Source of the DNA: Haloechinothrix halophila YIM 93223
GTDB lineage: Bacteria > Actinomycetota > Actinomycetes > Mycobacteriales > Pseudonocardiaceae
Direction: 5' to 3'
Length of the DNA stretch: 64,000 nt
Assembly: GCF_000504245.1 (NCBI RefSeq)
Contig: NZ_KI632509.1
Location: forward strand, 5,359,502 to 5,423,501
Made by a program: the position numbers and the translations under genes. The notes below the pieces were generated by a model, which did not search any database, was not told where the DNA came from, and saw only the letters and a program-made list of their open reading frames with translations. Within the stretch, counting starts at the first letter, position 1; each line of letters starts with the position of its first letter. Of this stretch, positions 51,651-58,831 are shown piece after piece.

Positions 51651-52649
51651 TCACGAACCGCCAGTGCCCGCCGACCGCCACAGCTCCAGAACCGCCTGTG
51701 CCACTGCCGTGGGCCGCTCCATCTGAGCGACGTGACCCACTTCCGGCAGCATCAGCAACGTGCCGTTGCGCAACATCCTCGCGGTGCGCTGCGCCTTACG
51801 TGCCGAGATCACCTTGTCCTTGTCGCCCCACACCACGAGCGACGGCGCGGTCACCGCACGCAGCGCCGACCAGATCGAACTCGGTCCGCGCGCCAGCCAA
51901 ACACGGAAGATGTCCGCGGTGCTACGGCTCATCGCGGTCATCGCCCAGGGCAGATGCAGCCGCGAGCCGTGTTCCTCAGCGAGCTCGGCCAGCCGGGACT
52001 CGGGGAACGACGACGGGTCGGCGAAGCACAGCTCGATCACCCGCTCGGCACGTTCTCGTGGTGTCAGGGCGGCGAGCTGCTTGCGGGCGGTGCGTCCGAC
52101 GACTGGCAGATACGCCAGCGCCATCCGGGGATCGGACAGCCGCGACGGCAGCGGCCGCAGGTCAGGAACCGCTGGCGAGATCAGCGTCAGCGTCTTGACC
52201 AGCTCCGGCCTGCTGCCCGCGAGCAACGCCGTGATCGCGCCGCCCATGGAGTTGCCGAGCAGATGTACTGGCCCGGTACCGAGGCCCTCGATGTAACGGG
52301 CGAGCTGGTCGGTGTGCGCGGCGAGCGTGAAGTCGAAGTCAGGCTCCGGCTCGGAGAAGCCGAACCCCGGCAAGTCGACGGCGATACCGCTGCCCCACGG
52401 TGCGAGCAGTGCACCCAGGTCGGTCCAGTTCGTCGATGAGCCGCCAAGGCCGTGCACATAGACCGCGGTGTCAGCGCCGTTCCGCGACGACGCGGGCTCG
52501 GTGCGGCGGACGTGCAGCCGCACCCCGCTTGCCTCTTCATAGTCGCCAGGCCACGGCGGTAGTGTGCGGTCCAGCGGCGGCAACTCGGCGCTGAACGTGC
52601 CGACGTCGTCTCCGGGCGGCTCGGGTGAGTGGGTACCTGCTGGCGTCAC
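51651..52649 (-). CDS. Alpha/beta hydrolase
   Basis: 332 residues from GTG 52649. It contains the oxyanion segment VYVHGLGGSSTNW, the nucleophile elbow LLGNSMGGAI (Ser in GNSMGG), a DKDK acid region (VWGDKDKVIS), and the His in VGHVAQMERP. It has no signal peptide, but the N-terminal 60 residues are Pro-rich and the region starts as in lipase-like family members. Substrate unknown. It is divergent from the fasR-like gene across 189 bases, sharing a regulatory region. Confidence 0.88.
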   Translation of the reverse strand: MTPAGTHSPEPPGDDVGTFSAELPPLDRTLPPWPGDYEEASGVRLHVRRTEPASSRNGADTAVYVHGLGGSSTNWTDLGALLAPWGSGIAVDLPGFGFSEPEPDFDFTLAAHTDQLARYIEGLGTGPVHLLGNSMGGAITALLAGSRPELVKTLTLISPAVPDLRPLPSRLSDPRMALAYLPVVGRTARKQLAALTPRERAERVIELCFADPSSFPESRLAELAEEHGSRLHLPWAMTAMSRSTADIFRVWLARGPSSIWSALRAVTAPSLVVWGDKDKVISARKAQRTARMLRNGTLLMLPEVGHVAQMERPTAVAQAVLELWRSAGTGGS

Positions 52650-52838
52650 GTATCAAGCATGACCCACCGAGCCCCACGACGCCCATGCCGGGCCCGGCCA
52701 CGCGCTCGTGGAAGGGCACACGAAGCCAAGGCTTGCCAACCCGGTATTACCGGCGGGTAGTCTCAACCACACGCGACCGCGCACATTACGCGGCCGTGAC
52801 TGGCCTGACGGGGGCCTACAAGCTACACAGGAGGAAGC

Positions 52839-53486
52839 ATGACCGAAGCGGCGAGGCTGCCAGCAGCGAGCAGGCTCCGGCAGCTGGGTCGAGGCGTCCG
52901 GCTGCCCAAGCGCAAGCGACGCGAGCAACTGCTCGCCGTCGCACAGGACGTCTTCGCCGCCAACGGCTACCACGCCACGGCGATGGACGAGATCGCCGAG
53001 CGCGCCGGTGTCTCCAAACCCGTCCTCTACCAGCACTTCCCAGGCAAGCTCGACCTCTACAGCGCGTTGCTCGACGTCCACGTCGATGAGCTGATCGTCG
53101 CGGTCAAGGAAGCCCTCTCGTCCACAACGGATAACAAGCAGCGGGTGAAGAACGCCGTCGGCGCGTTCTACGACTTCGTCAACAGCGAGACCGGCGCGTA
53201 CCGGATGGTGTTCGAGTCGGACCTGCGGGGCGAGCCAGCGGTACAGGCCGCCGTCGACCGCGCGACCGAGGCCCCGGTCGACGCCATCACGAAGACCATC
53301 ACCTCGGACGCGGGCCTGAGCGAGGACAAGGCGCGGCTACTCGCGTCCGGACTCGTCGGGCTGAGCCAAGTAAGCGCGCGGTACTGGCTGGACAACCACA
53401 ACTCGATCAGCCGCGACGACGCCGTCTCGTTGATAGCGACCCTGGCGTGGCGCGGCATCGGCGCGGGGTTCCCGCTGCAGCCGTGA
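52839..53486 (+). CDS. fasR: TetR-family regulator, FasR-like
   Basis: 215 residues from ATG 52839, with AGGAGGAAGC upstream. N-terminal TetR helix-turn-helix: RREQLLAVAQDVFAANGYHATAMDEIAERAGVSKP (split at residues ~33-67), ending in VLYQHFPGKLDLY. The C-terminal part (STTDNKQRVKNAVGAFYDFV, ARYWLDNHNSIS) resembles M. tuberculosis FasR (Rv3208), which activates the fas-acpS fatty acid synthase genes on sensing acyl-CoA. Gene order with DUF3152 also matches. The name is transferred by similarity and order only. Confidence 0.82.
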   Translation: MTEAARLPAASRLRQLGRGVRLPKRKRREQLLAVAQDVFAANGYHATAMDEIAERAGVSKPVLYQHFPGKLDLYSALLDVHVDELIVAVKEALSSTTDNKQRVKNAVGAFYDFVNSETGAYRMVFESDLRGEPAVQAAVDRATEAPVDAITKTITSDAGLSEDKARLLASGLVGLSQVSARYWLDNHNSISRDDAVSLIATLAWRGIGAGFPLQP

Positions 53487-53489
53487 CGG

Positions 53490-53732
53490 CTACTCGCCGG
53501 GCTTCTCGCGGCCTTCCCGCCTGGTCCCGGCGTCGGCGTCGCCCTGCACGTCGTCCTGGTCCTCGTCCTCATCATCGGGTGGCGCCTGCTTGCGCGCGAC
53601 GACGATCAACACGCCGATGATGATCAGCGGGCCGAGTACGAGCACGATCTCGTCCCAGCCGCCCTGATGCATCAGGATGACGCGCTCTGCCAGGGTCTGT
53701 GTCGTCGTCTCTGCCGGCGCCATTTCGCTCAC
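53490..53732 (-). CDS. Small single-helix membrane protein with acidic tail
   Basis: 80 residues from GTG 53732 (GTGA overlap with the upstream membrane protein). A short polar N-terminus is followed by one helix at about 28-47 (EIVLVLGPLIIIGVLIVV), then an acidic tail (PPDDEDEDQDD). It closes the three-gene cassette 55533-53490 and probably serves as a small subunit of the polytopic protein. Only 3 bases separate its stop from fasR's stop (convergent). Confidence 0.75.
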   Translation of the reverse strand: MSEMAPAETTTQTLAERVILMHQGGWDEIVLVLGPLIIIGVLIVVARKQAPPDDEDEDQDDVQGDADAGTRREGREKPGE

Positions 53733-55075
53733 ACTCCCGCGACGAGGGCGATACCCGTTGCGGTGTAGGCGACCATCACTGCGAGCATCGGGTACTGTCC
53801 CACCTTCACATATTTCGGTCGTAACACGCCGATCGCCCTGTCGTGCGCCGACGTCACGCCGAGAATGTGACCGACCACGATGCCCGCGACCTGCACGAAC
53901 GCGATGGTGGCCGCACCAACGACGGTGTAGTCGATGCTGGCCTCAGCCGTGCCGAACAGATCCCAGCCGAGCCCGAACGGGTCCGACGCGAGCAACAGTC
54001 CCGCCTGGCCCTGGAACACGGCGAACGAGAAGTAATGCGCGACGGTGTAGCCGATCATGATCGGCACGAGCGAGTGCGCGAACGCGCTGTACGGCTCGAA
54101 TGCCTGCCCGTCGGAGTTCCTACGCAGGTACGGTCGTGTCAACCAGATGCCGCCGGTGTAGATGCCCGCGATCGCGATGATCGCACCGGCCAGCCCAGCC
54201 GTGCCGAGCAGCGCCAGCATGACGCCTTTCGAGCCCTCGGTGACGTCGCCCCACAGCGGCAACCGGGTGAGCCCGTCGAACGCCGTCGAGCCGAGCACGA
54301 CAAGCACTACCGGCGTCAGTCCCTCCGAGCGCTGGATCGTCAACAGCCCGTCAAGCGGGTTGCGCACGACCAGTGCGCCGTCGTCGCGCCGCCCGAACGG
54401 CGACAGCGCCGCGATCAGCCCGAAATAGACTTCGAACGACTCGCCGTGGTCGAACCACTTGCGACCGAACACCGACCCTGCCGCGACGTGCACCAGCACG
54501 TAGGCGGTGACGAACACGGCGATAGCGCGCGGCGAGTCCGACTCGCCATAGACGAGCTCAAGCCACAAGAACGCCAGCAGCCCGACCGTGGCGGGCCAGT
54601 AGCCGACCCGCTCCGGCAGCGCGCGCCGCCAGCGTCCGCCATCCCGCAATGGGGGCAGCGCACGCAGACCCGCGGCCAGCGTGCGCAGTGGATTGAGCCG
54701 CCGCCAGATTGGGCCAAGTGCCAGCGACAGCGGCACCAGCGCCACCCAGAACCACACGTAGAACCAGGTCGCGGCGGGGTTGGAGGCCGAGCTGTCTGTA
54801 CCGAACCATGCGGTCGCCAGCAACAGCGCGAGCAACAGCACGCCGATGAGCTGGAGCAGGACGCGGGTGGCCCGCGCGTCGACAACGCGGGCGATACCCG
54901 CTGGCAGCGGCGTACCGGCCCGCGACCCGCGCAGCTTCGGCTCCGTCCAGAGCGCCGCCAGCGCGAAAAACGACACCAGCACCGCGAGGACACCGGCGAA
55001 CAGCGCCAGCCACGTCGGCACCGGCAGGTCGGCCCTGCCGCCGAGGCCATGCGCGAGGATCGCCTCGCTCGTCAC
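53729..55075 (-). CDS. Polytopic membrane protein, FedB-like (unknown transport or catalytic role)
   Basis: 448 residues from GTG 55075, overlapping the cupredoxin-like gene's stop as GTGA. About twelve hydrophobic helices. N-terminus AHGLGGRADLPVPTWLAL, followed by an outward loop and LAALWTEPKLRG. His residues lie near membrane edges. Members are sometimes labelled 'fenitrothion hydrolase' (FedB) from one Gram-negative study, but the real role in actinobacteria is unknown. Adjacent cupredoxin-like lipoprotein suggests metal or electron handling. Confidence 0.75.
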   Translation of the reverse strand: MTSEAILAHGLGGRADLPVPTWLALFAGVLAVLVSFFALAALWTEPKLRGSRAGTPLPAGIARVVDARATRVLLQLIGVLLLALLLATAWFGTDSSASNPAATWFYVWFWVALVPLSLALGPIWRRLNPLRTLAAGLRALPPLRDGGRWRRALPERVGYWPATVGLLAFLWLELVYGESDSPRAIAVFVTAYVLVHVAAGSVFGRKWFDHGESFEVYFGLIAALSPFGRRDDGALVVRNPLDGLLTIQRSEGLTPVVLVVLGSTAFDGLTRLPLWGDVTEGSKGVMLALLGTAGLAGAIIAIAGIYTGGIWLTRPYLRRNSDGQAFEPYSAFAHSLVPIMIGYTVAHYFSFAVFQGQAGLLLASDPFGLGWDLFGTAEASIDYTVVGAATIAFVQVAGIVVGHILGVTSAHDRAIGVLRPKYVKVGQYPMLAVMVAYTATGIALVAGV

Positions 55076-55533
55076 GGCGTCACCCTGAGCTCGGTGAGCA
55101 GGTTGCCGCTGTCGTGCAGCTCGATCTCCCACACACCCGCGATACCGGCCTCGAACTCCAGCGTCGCGGGTTCGCCCGGCGTCAGGGCGACCGTCTTGTT
55201 GTAGCCGTGGACGTGCAGTTCATCGGCGGTGTCCGAGGTGACGTCGATGGCGACCGTCTCGCCGACGGCGACCTCGATCCGCTCGGGGCCAGCCACCCGC
55301 TCGCCACCTTCGACGGTGAAGCTCACCGCGTCAGAGCCGGTCTCTGCTGAGTCACCCGCGCCCTCAGCGTCCTCGCTGGCGTGTGGGGCGGTCGACGTCG
55401 TGGCGGCGTCCGCGGCGTTCTCGTCGCCGGAATCGGCCGTGCCGCACCCCGTCAGCACCAGCGTCAGGGCAGCGAAGATGGCAACAATGTCCATGCCTCG
55501 GACCTGCGAGCAGTCCTCGGTGTGTTTGAGCAT
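55072..55533 (-). CDS. Cupredoxin-like lipoprotein
   Basis: 153 residues from ATG 55533 with GAGGGG upstream; an internal start at 55494 (MDIVAIF) would give a cleaner lipoprotein signal. Lipobox LTGC is at residues ~27-30 of the longer form. An Asp/Glu/Ser-rich linker leads to a beta-sandwich domain: AVGETVAIDVTSDTADELHVHGYN with candidate metal His in HVHGY, and VWEIELHDSGNLLTELRV with a further His. The Cys of blue-copper sites is absent, so any metal site would be His/Met-type. First gene of the cassette; a DtxR-like box lies ~100 bases upstream. Confidence 0.78.
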   Translation of the reverse strand: MLKHTEDCSQVRGMDIVAIFAALTLVLTGCGTADSGDENAADAATTSTAPHASEDAEGAGDSAETGSDAVSFTVEGGERVAGPERIEVAVGETVAIDVTSDTADELHVHGYNKTVALTPGEPATLEFEAGIAGVWEIELHDSGNLLTELRVTP

Positions 55534-55630
55534 GGTTTCCCCTCGTCTGAGCGTCGCTGTTTTCGACTGTCCGGGGCCACTAGCGTCCCCTGCGGCAGCA
55601 TGAGAACTACCCCCGGTACCTGATGCGGAC

Positions 55631-55649
55631 CGAGGGTAGCCTTACCCAG
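55631..55649 (-). promoter_or_regulatory. DtxR/IdeR-like operator candidate
   Basis: On the minus strand the core is GGGTAAGGCTACCC. Aligned by hand to the 19-base DtxR/IdeR consensus TTAGGTTAGGCTAACCTAA it matches 13 of 19 positions, including the whole AGGCTA core. It lies 98 bases before the cupredoxin-like start, on the same strand, and just past the hydrolase stop at 55654. Metal-dependent control of the cassette is a hypothesis. Confidence 0.45.
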
Positions 55650-55653
55650 CGCG

Positions 55654-56622
55654 TCAGCGCGTGGGAATCGCCCTGTACAGCAACGAAAGTATCCTCGCGT
55701 TGACCTCGACTGAGCGTTCGTACATCAGCATGTGGCCCGCGCCCGGGTAAAGCACGAAGTCAGTCGCGGGCAACTCGTCCGCGATCACCTTGGCGTGTGC
55801 GACGGGGCAGAGCCGGTCCCGGTCACCAACGAGCACCACGGTCGGCTTGTTCCGCAGCGCGCCGAGGGCGACGCGCCGGTCGTGGGCGAAGATCGCGTCC
55901 ATGAACCCGCCGATGCTGGCCGGGTGCGCGCCGAGCGACTGCCGCACGGTCTCGATGACGTGCTCGCGCCGTGCCTTCTTGCCGAACACCAGCCAGCGCG
56001 CGGCCGGGGTGAGTAGCCGGGGGTTACCGGGGAGGGTGCCCTTCTTACGGCGTTCGAGCAACGAGCGCAGCACCGGTTCGACGCGCGGCACCGACCGACC
56101 GAGCGCACCCTTGAGGCCGAGGCTGATGCGGTGCATATCGCCGGACGACGTCGCGACGAACGCGATGCCCGCGATCCGCGACTCCACCAGCGACGGGTGC
56201 CGCTCGGCGAGCGCCATCAGCGTCATGCCGCCCATGGAGTGCCCGACGAGCACGATCCGGCCCGTCGGTACGACGCCATCGATGACCTCGGCGAGGTCAT
56301 CGGCGAGTTGCTCCAGCGTCCGGGTACCGGAGCGGGCTGGCGCTGAGCCGCCGTGACCTCGGTGGTCGTAGCGAACCACCCGCACGTCGTCCGGCATCGC
56401 GGCGGCCGCGATGTCCCAGCAGGTGCTGTCCTGAGTCCAGCCGTGCACGAACAGCACGGTGGCAGGGGCGTCCGCCGGGCCAGTGTCCCTGACGTGCAGG
56501 GCTGTGCCGTCACTTGTCACGAACCGGTCGCCGCTGCCAGTATCAGCAGTCACCATGTCCTGTCGTTCGGATACCGTCGATCCCATCGAGCCGCGCTGCT
56601 CAATGATGCTCACGTGCACCAC
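55654..56622 (-). CDS. Alpha/beta hydrolase
   Basis: 322 residues from GTG 56622; ATGs at 56586 and 56556 are alternatives. VLFVHGWTQDSTCW oxyanion region, VLVGHSMGGMTL nucleophile elbow, GDRDRLCPVAH acid region, and GAGHMLMYERS with the catalytic His. No signal peptide. Length and the RYDHRGHGGS motif fit esterase/haloperoxidase-like hydrolases. It is divergent from a TetR gene across 54 bases full of palindromic operators, so it is the probable regulated target. Confidence 0.87.
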   Translation of the reverse strand: MVHVSIIEQRGSMGSTVSERQDMVTADTGSGDRFVTSDGTALHVRDTGPADAPATVLFVHGWTQDSTCWDIAAAAMPDDVRVVRYDHRGHGGSAPARSGTRTLEQLADDLAEVIDGVVPTGRIVLVGHSMGGMTLMALAERHPSLVESRIAGIAFVATSSGDMHRISLGLKGALGRSVPRVEPVLRSLLERRKKGTLPGNPRLLTPAARWLVFGKKARREHVIETVRQSLGAHPASIGGFMDAIFAHDRRVALGALRNKPTVVLVGDRDRLCPVAHAKVIADELPATDFVLYPGAGHMLMYERSVEVNARILSLLYRAIPTR

Positions 56623-56653
56623 CGTTTTCGTCGATCCTCAACCTGTAACCGAT

Positions 56654-56674
56654 GGTAACGGTTACCAATTGGTA
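56654..56674. promoter_or_regulatory. Overlapping palindromic operators between hydrolase and TetR genes
   Basis: GGTAACGGTTACC (56654-56666) is palindromic around one base, and TACCAATTGGTA (56663-56674) is a perfect 12-base palindrome overlapping it. They end two bases before the TetR start codon and cover the divergent promoter, the usual place for a TetR autoregulatory site. Confidence 0.65.
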
Positions 56675-56676
56675 GC

Positions 56677-57447
56677 ATGAAGTCCATGCCCGACCGTGTC
56701 AAGAGCAGCAGCAAGCAGCCTGCAAGCACCGGCGACGCCCGTCGTGACCGGTGGAAGCAGCACCGCATCGCGCGCCGCGCGGAATTCGTCGAGGCTGCGC
56801 TGCGTGCGCTCGACAAACACGGGACCGACTTCGGCATGGAGGATGTCGCCGCTGAGGCGGGCGTCACAAAGCCGGTGCTCTACCGACACTTCACCGATAA
56901 GGCTGACCTACATCTCGCACTCGGGCAGTACGGCACGAAGATCCTTTTCAACCGGCTGATGCCCGCGCTGAACGACGAGTTGGCGCCGGTGCCGAGGATC
57001 CGCAGCGTCATCAACGCCTTCTTCACCACGATCGACGAATACCCGAACCTCTACCGGCTGCTGGTGCACCCCAGCCACTCCGGCGACCGGCTGCCGGACT
57101 CCGACATCGTGCATGAGGACAAGGAGATGATCGCGACGTCGGTCACCGCCGTCCTCGGCGACTACATGCGGGCGTTCGGACTGGACTCCGGGGCAGCGGA
57201 GCCGTGGGCGCACGGCGTCGTCGGCCTGGTGCAGAACATCGGCGCATGGTGGCTTGACCGCCGGTCCATGGGCCGCGACAGCATCGTGGAGTACACCACC
57301 GAGATCATTTGGGGCGCGATCGACGGCATCCTGCGGCAGAAGGGCGTCGTGGTCGAGCCGAACAAGCCGCTGGAGATCAACAAGGTGGTGCGCATGCGCA
57401 ACGTCTGGAGCGAGGCCGAGCGCAAGGCAACCGGCGAGGGCGCCTGA
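56677..57447 (+). CDS. TetR-family regulator
   Basis: 256 residues from ATG 56677 (ATG 56686 also possible; the first has no ribosome-binding site because the operator abuts it, so it may be leaderless). HTH: IARRAEFVEAALRALDKHG, then EDVAAEAGVTKPVLYRHF. The ligand domain includes FFTTIDEYPNLYRLLVHP and GLVQNIGAWWLDRRSMGRDS. It probably represses the divergent hydrolase and itself. Inducer unknown. Related in sequence to lipid-linked TetR regulators but not assignable. Confidence 0.88.
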   Translation: MKSMPDRVKSSSKQPASTGDARRDRWKQHRIARRAEFVEAALRALDKHGTDFGMEDVAAEAGVTKPVLYRHFTDKADLHLALGQYGTKILFNRLMPALNDELAPVPRIRSVINAFFTTIDEYPNLYRLLVHPSHSGDRLPDSDIVHEDKEMIATSVTAVLGDYMRAFGLDSGAAEPWAHGVVGLVQNIGAWWLDRRSMGRDSIVEYTTEIIWGAIDGILRQKGVVVEPNKPLEINKVVRMRNVWSEAERKATGEGA

Positions 57448-57506
57448 GCGGCTCCCCGCACACGACCGTCACGACAAGGCAGCGCGAACGGCCCCAGACA
57501 CGCCCG

Positions 57507-57542
57507 CGGGGCTTGGCGCACCATTCAGCGCGCCAGGCCCCG
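57507..57542. terminator. Bidirectional terminator between convergent genes
   Basis: CGGGGCTTGGCGC (57507-57519) and GCGCCAGGCCCCG (57530-57542) pair over 13 positions with one G-T wobble and a ten-base loop. It lies between the TetR gene (stop 57447) and the DUF3107 gene (stop 57557), so it can end both transcripts. Confidence 0.75.
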
Positions 57543-57556
57543 TGGCAAACAGACGT

Positions 57557-57781
57557 CTAGCTGGCGAAGCCGACCTTGCGCGCGTCGGACGGCGCGATCT
57601 CGACGTAGGCGATCCGACCGGAGGGCACCAGGTACCTGCGGCCCTTGTCGTCGGTCAGCCGGAGGAGGCCGTCGTCGGAGTCGAGCGCCTTCGAGATCAA
57701 CGCATCCACCTCGTCCGGCGTCTGACTACTCGACACGACGAGCTCGCGGGGAGTCTCCTGAATGCCGATCTTGATCTCCAC
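57557..57781 (-). CDS. DUF3107 small protein (TB9.4/Rv3208A-like)
   Basis: 74 residues from GTG 57781, with AGGAGGACGC upstream. Begins VEIKIGIQETPREL, an ATP-binding-free small alpha/beta protein; RYLVPSGRIAYVEIAPSD closes the family pattern. From memory it lies beside fasR in M. tuberculosis; here the 3.9-kb accessory insert separates them. Function unknown. Confidence 0.85.
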   Translation of the reverse strand: MEIKIGIQETPRELVVSSSQTPDEVDALISKALDSDDGLLRLTDDKGRRYLVPSGRIAYVEIAPSDARKVGFAS

Positions 57782-57875
57782 GCGCGTCCTCCTGGTTCGC
57801 GATTGGTTCCTTCTCGCCGCAAGGCTATCCCACCCCGATAGCCGCGGCGTGCTTGCCGGGCCCGTCGTTCGGCGG

Positions 57876-58556
57876 TTACCCCAACCCGAGCGCCTGCATC
57901 CGCTTGTGCTGCTTCTGTTGCAACCGCCGGAGCAGGCCGGCGATTCCCGAGAGGTCACCCGTGCCGGTCACGATCAACTCCGCGAGGCCATCTCGCTCGG
58001 CGACGACGTACTGTGCCTGAGTCAGCGCCTCGCCGAGCAGCCTGCGACCCCACAACGCGAGCCGGTCCCTGACCGTCGAATCCGCCGCGATGGCCTGCGC
58101 GACTTCGCGCTCCGCGAACGCCGAGTGCCCGGTGTCCGACAACACCGCGAGCACCAACTCCCTGGTCGGCTCGTCCAGCCAGGTGGCGACCTCCCGGTAA
58201 AGATCGGCCGCGAGCCCATCCCCCACATACGCCTTGACCAGCGACTCCAGCCATGACTTCGGCGCCGTCGACGCGTGGAAGGCGTCGATGTGGCTCATGA
58301 ACGGCGCCATCGCGTCCTCGACGTCGACCCCGCGCTCAGCGAGATGCCGCTCCAGCATCGTGTAGTGGCCGATCTCGGCGGCTGCCATCGACGCGAGCGC
58401 GGCCCTGCCAGCCAGCGTCGGCGCGGTTCGCGCGTCCTCCGCCATCCGGTCGAATGCCGACAACTCGCCATAAGCGAGCACGCCGAGCAGATCAACGACC
58501 CCCGCGCTCACCGATTCCTGACTGCTGACTTCGCGCACGTCACCCACCTCTACCAC
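57876..58556 (-). CDS. Ferritin-like-fold protein
   Basis: 226 residues. Four-helix ferritin-like fold with candidate metal residues: Glu in YGELSAFDRM, ExxH in MAAAEIGHYTMLERH, and later HSAFAEREVAQA. The C-terminus is Gln/Lys-rich. Distantly like MiaE/rubrerythrin enzymes; substrate unknown. From memory it is Rv3210c, between DUF3107 and rhlE, as here. Upstream 275 bases to the helicase gene are non-coding and must hold two divergent promoters. Confidence 0.82.
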   Translation of the reverse strand: MVEVGDVREVSSQESVSAGVVDLLGVLAYGELSAFDRMAEDARTAPTLAGRAALASMAAAEIGHYTMLERHLAERGVDVEDAMAPFMSHIDAFHASTAPKSWLESLVKAYVGDGLAADLYREVATWLDEPTRELVLAVLSDTGHSAFAEREVAQAIAADSTVRDRLALWGRRLLGEALTQAQYVVAERDGLAELIVTGTGDLSGIAGLLRRLQQKQHKRMQALGLG

Positions 58557-58831
58557 TTTAGGGTGTCGTCGCTCATCATGTGCATGGCCTGCGCGTCAGG
58601 TCAGAAGAAGATGCGCTACCTCACCGAATCGCTGACAGCGGAACCGCACCAGGTAGACTACGTAGTGATGACCATCGCATCGCCTCCGCGAGATGGTCGC
58701 AGGGTGCGCATCGGCCAAGTTTCGACGGCAACGATTCCACCCGGCCGGGAACCGAATCACGCATCTAAGACTTTGAACCCGGCTGACCGTGTTTCCACGG
58801 GCGCGCTCCGCGTGGAGGCTGGTGCGAGGAA

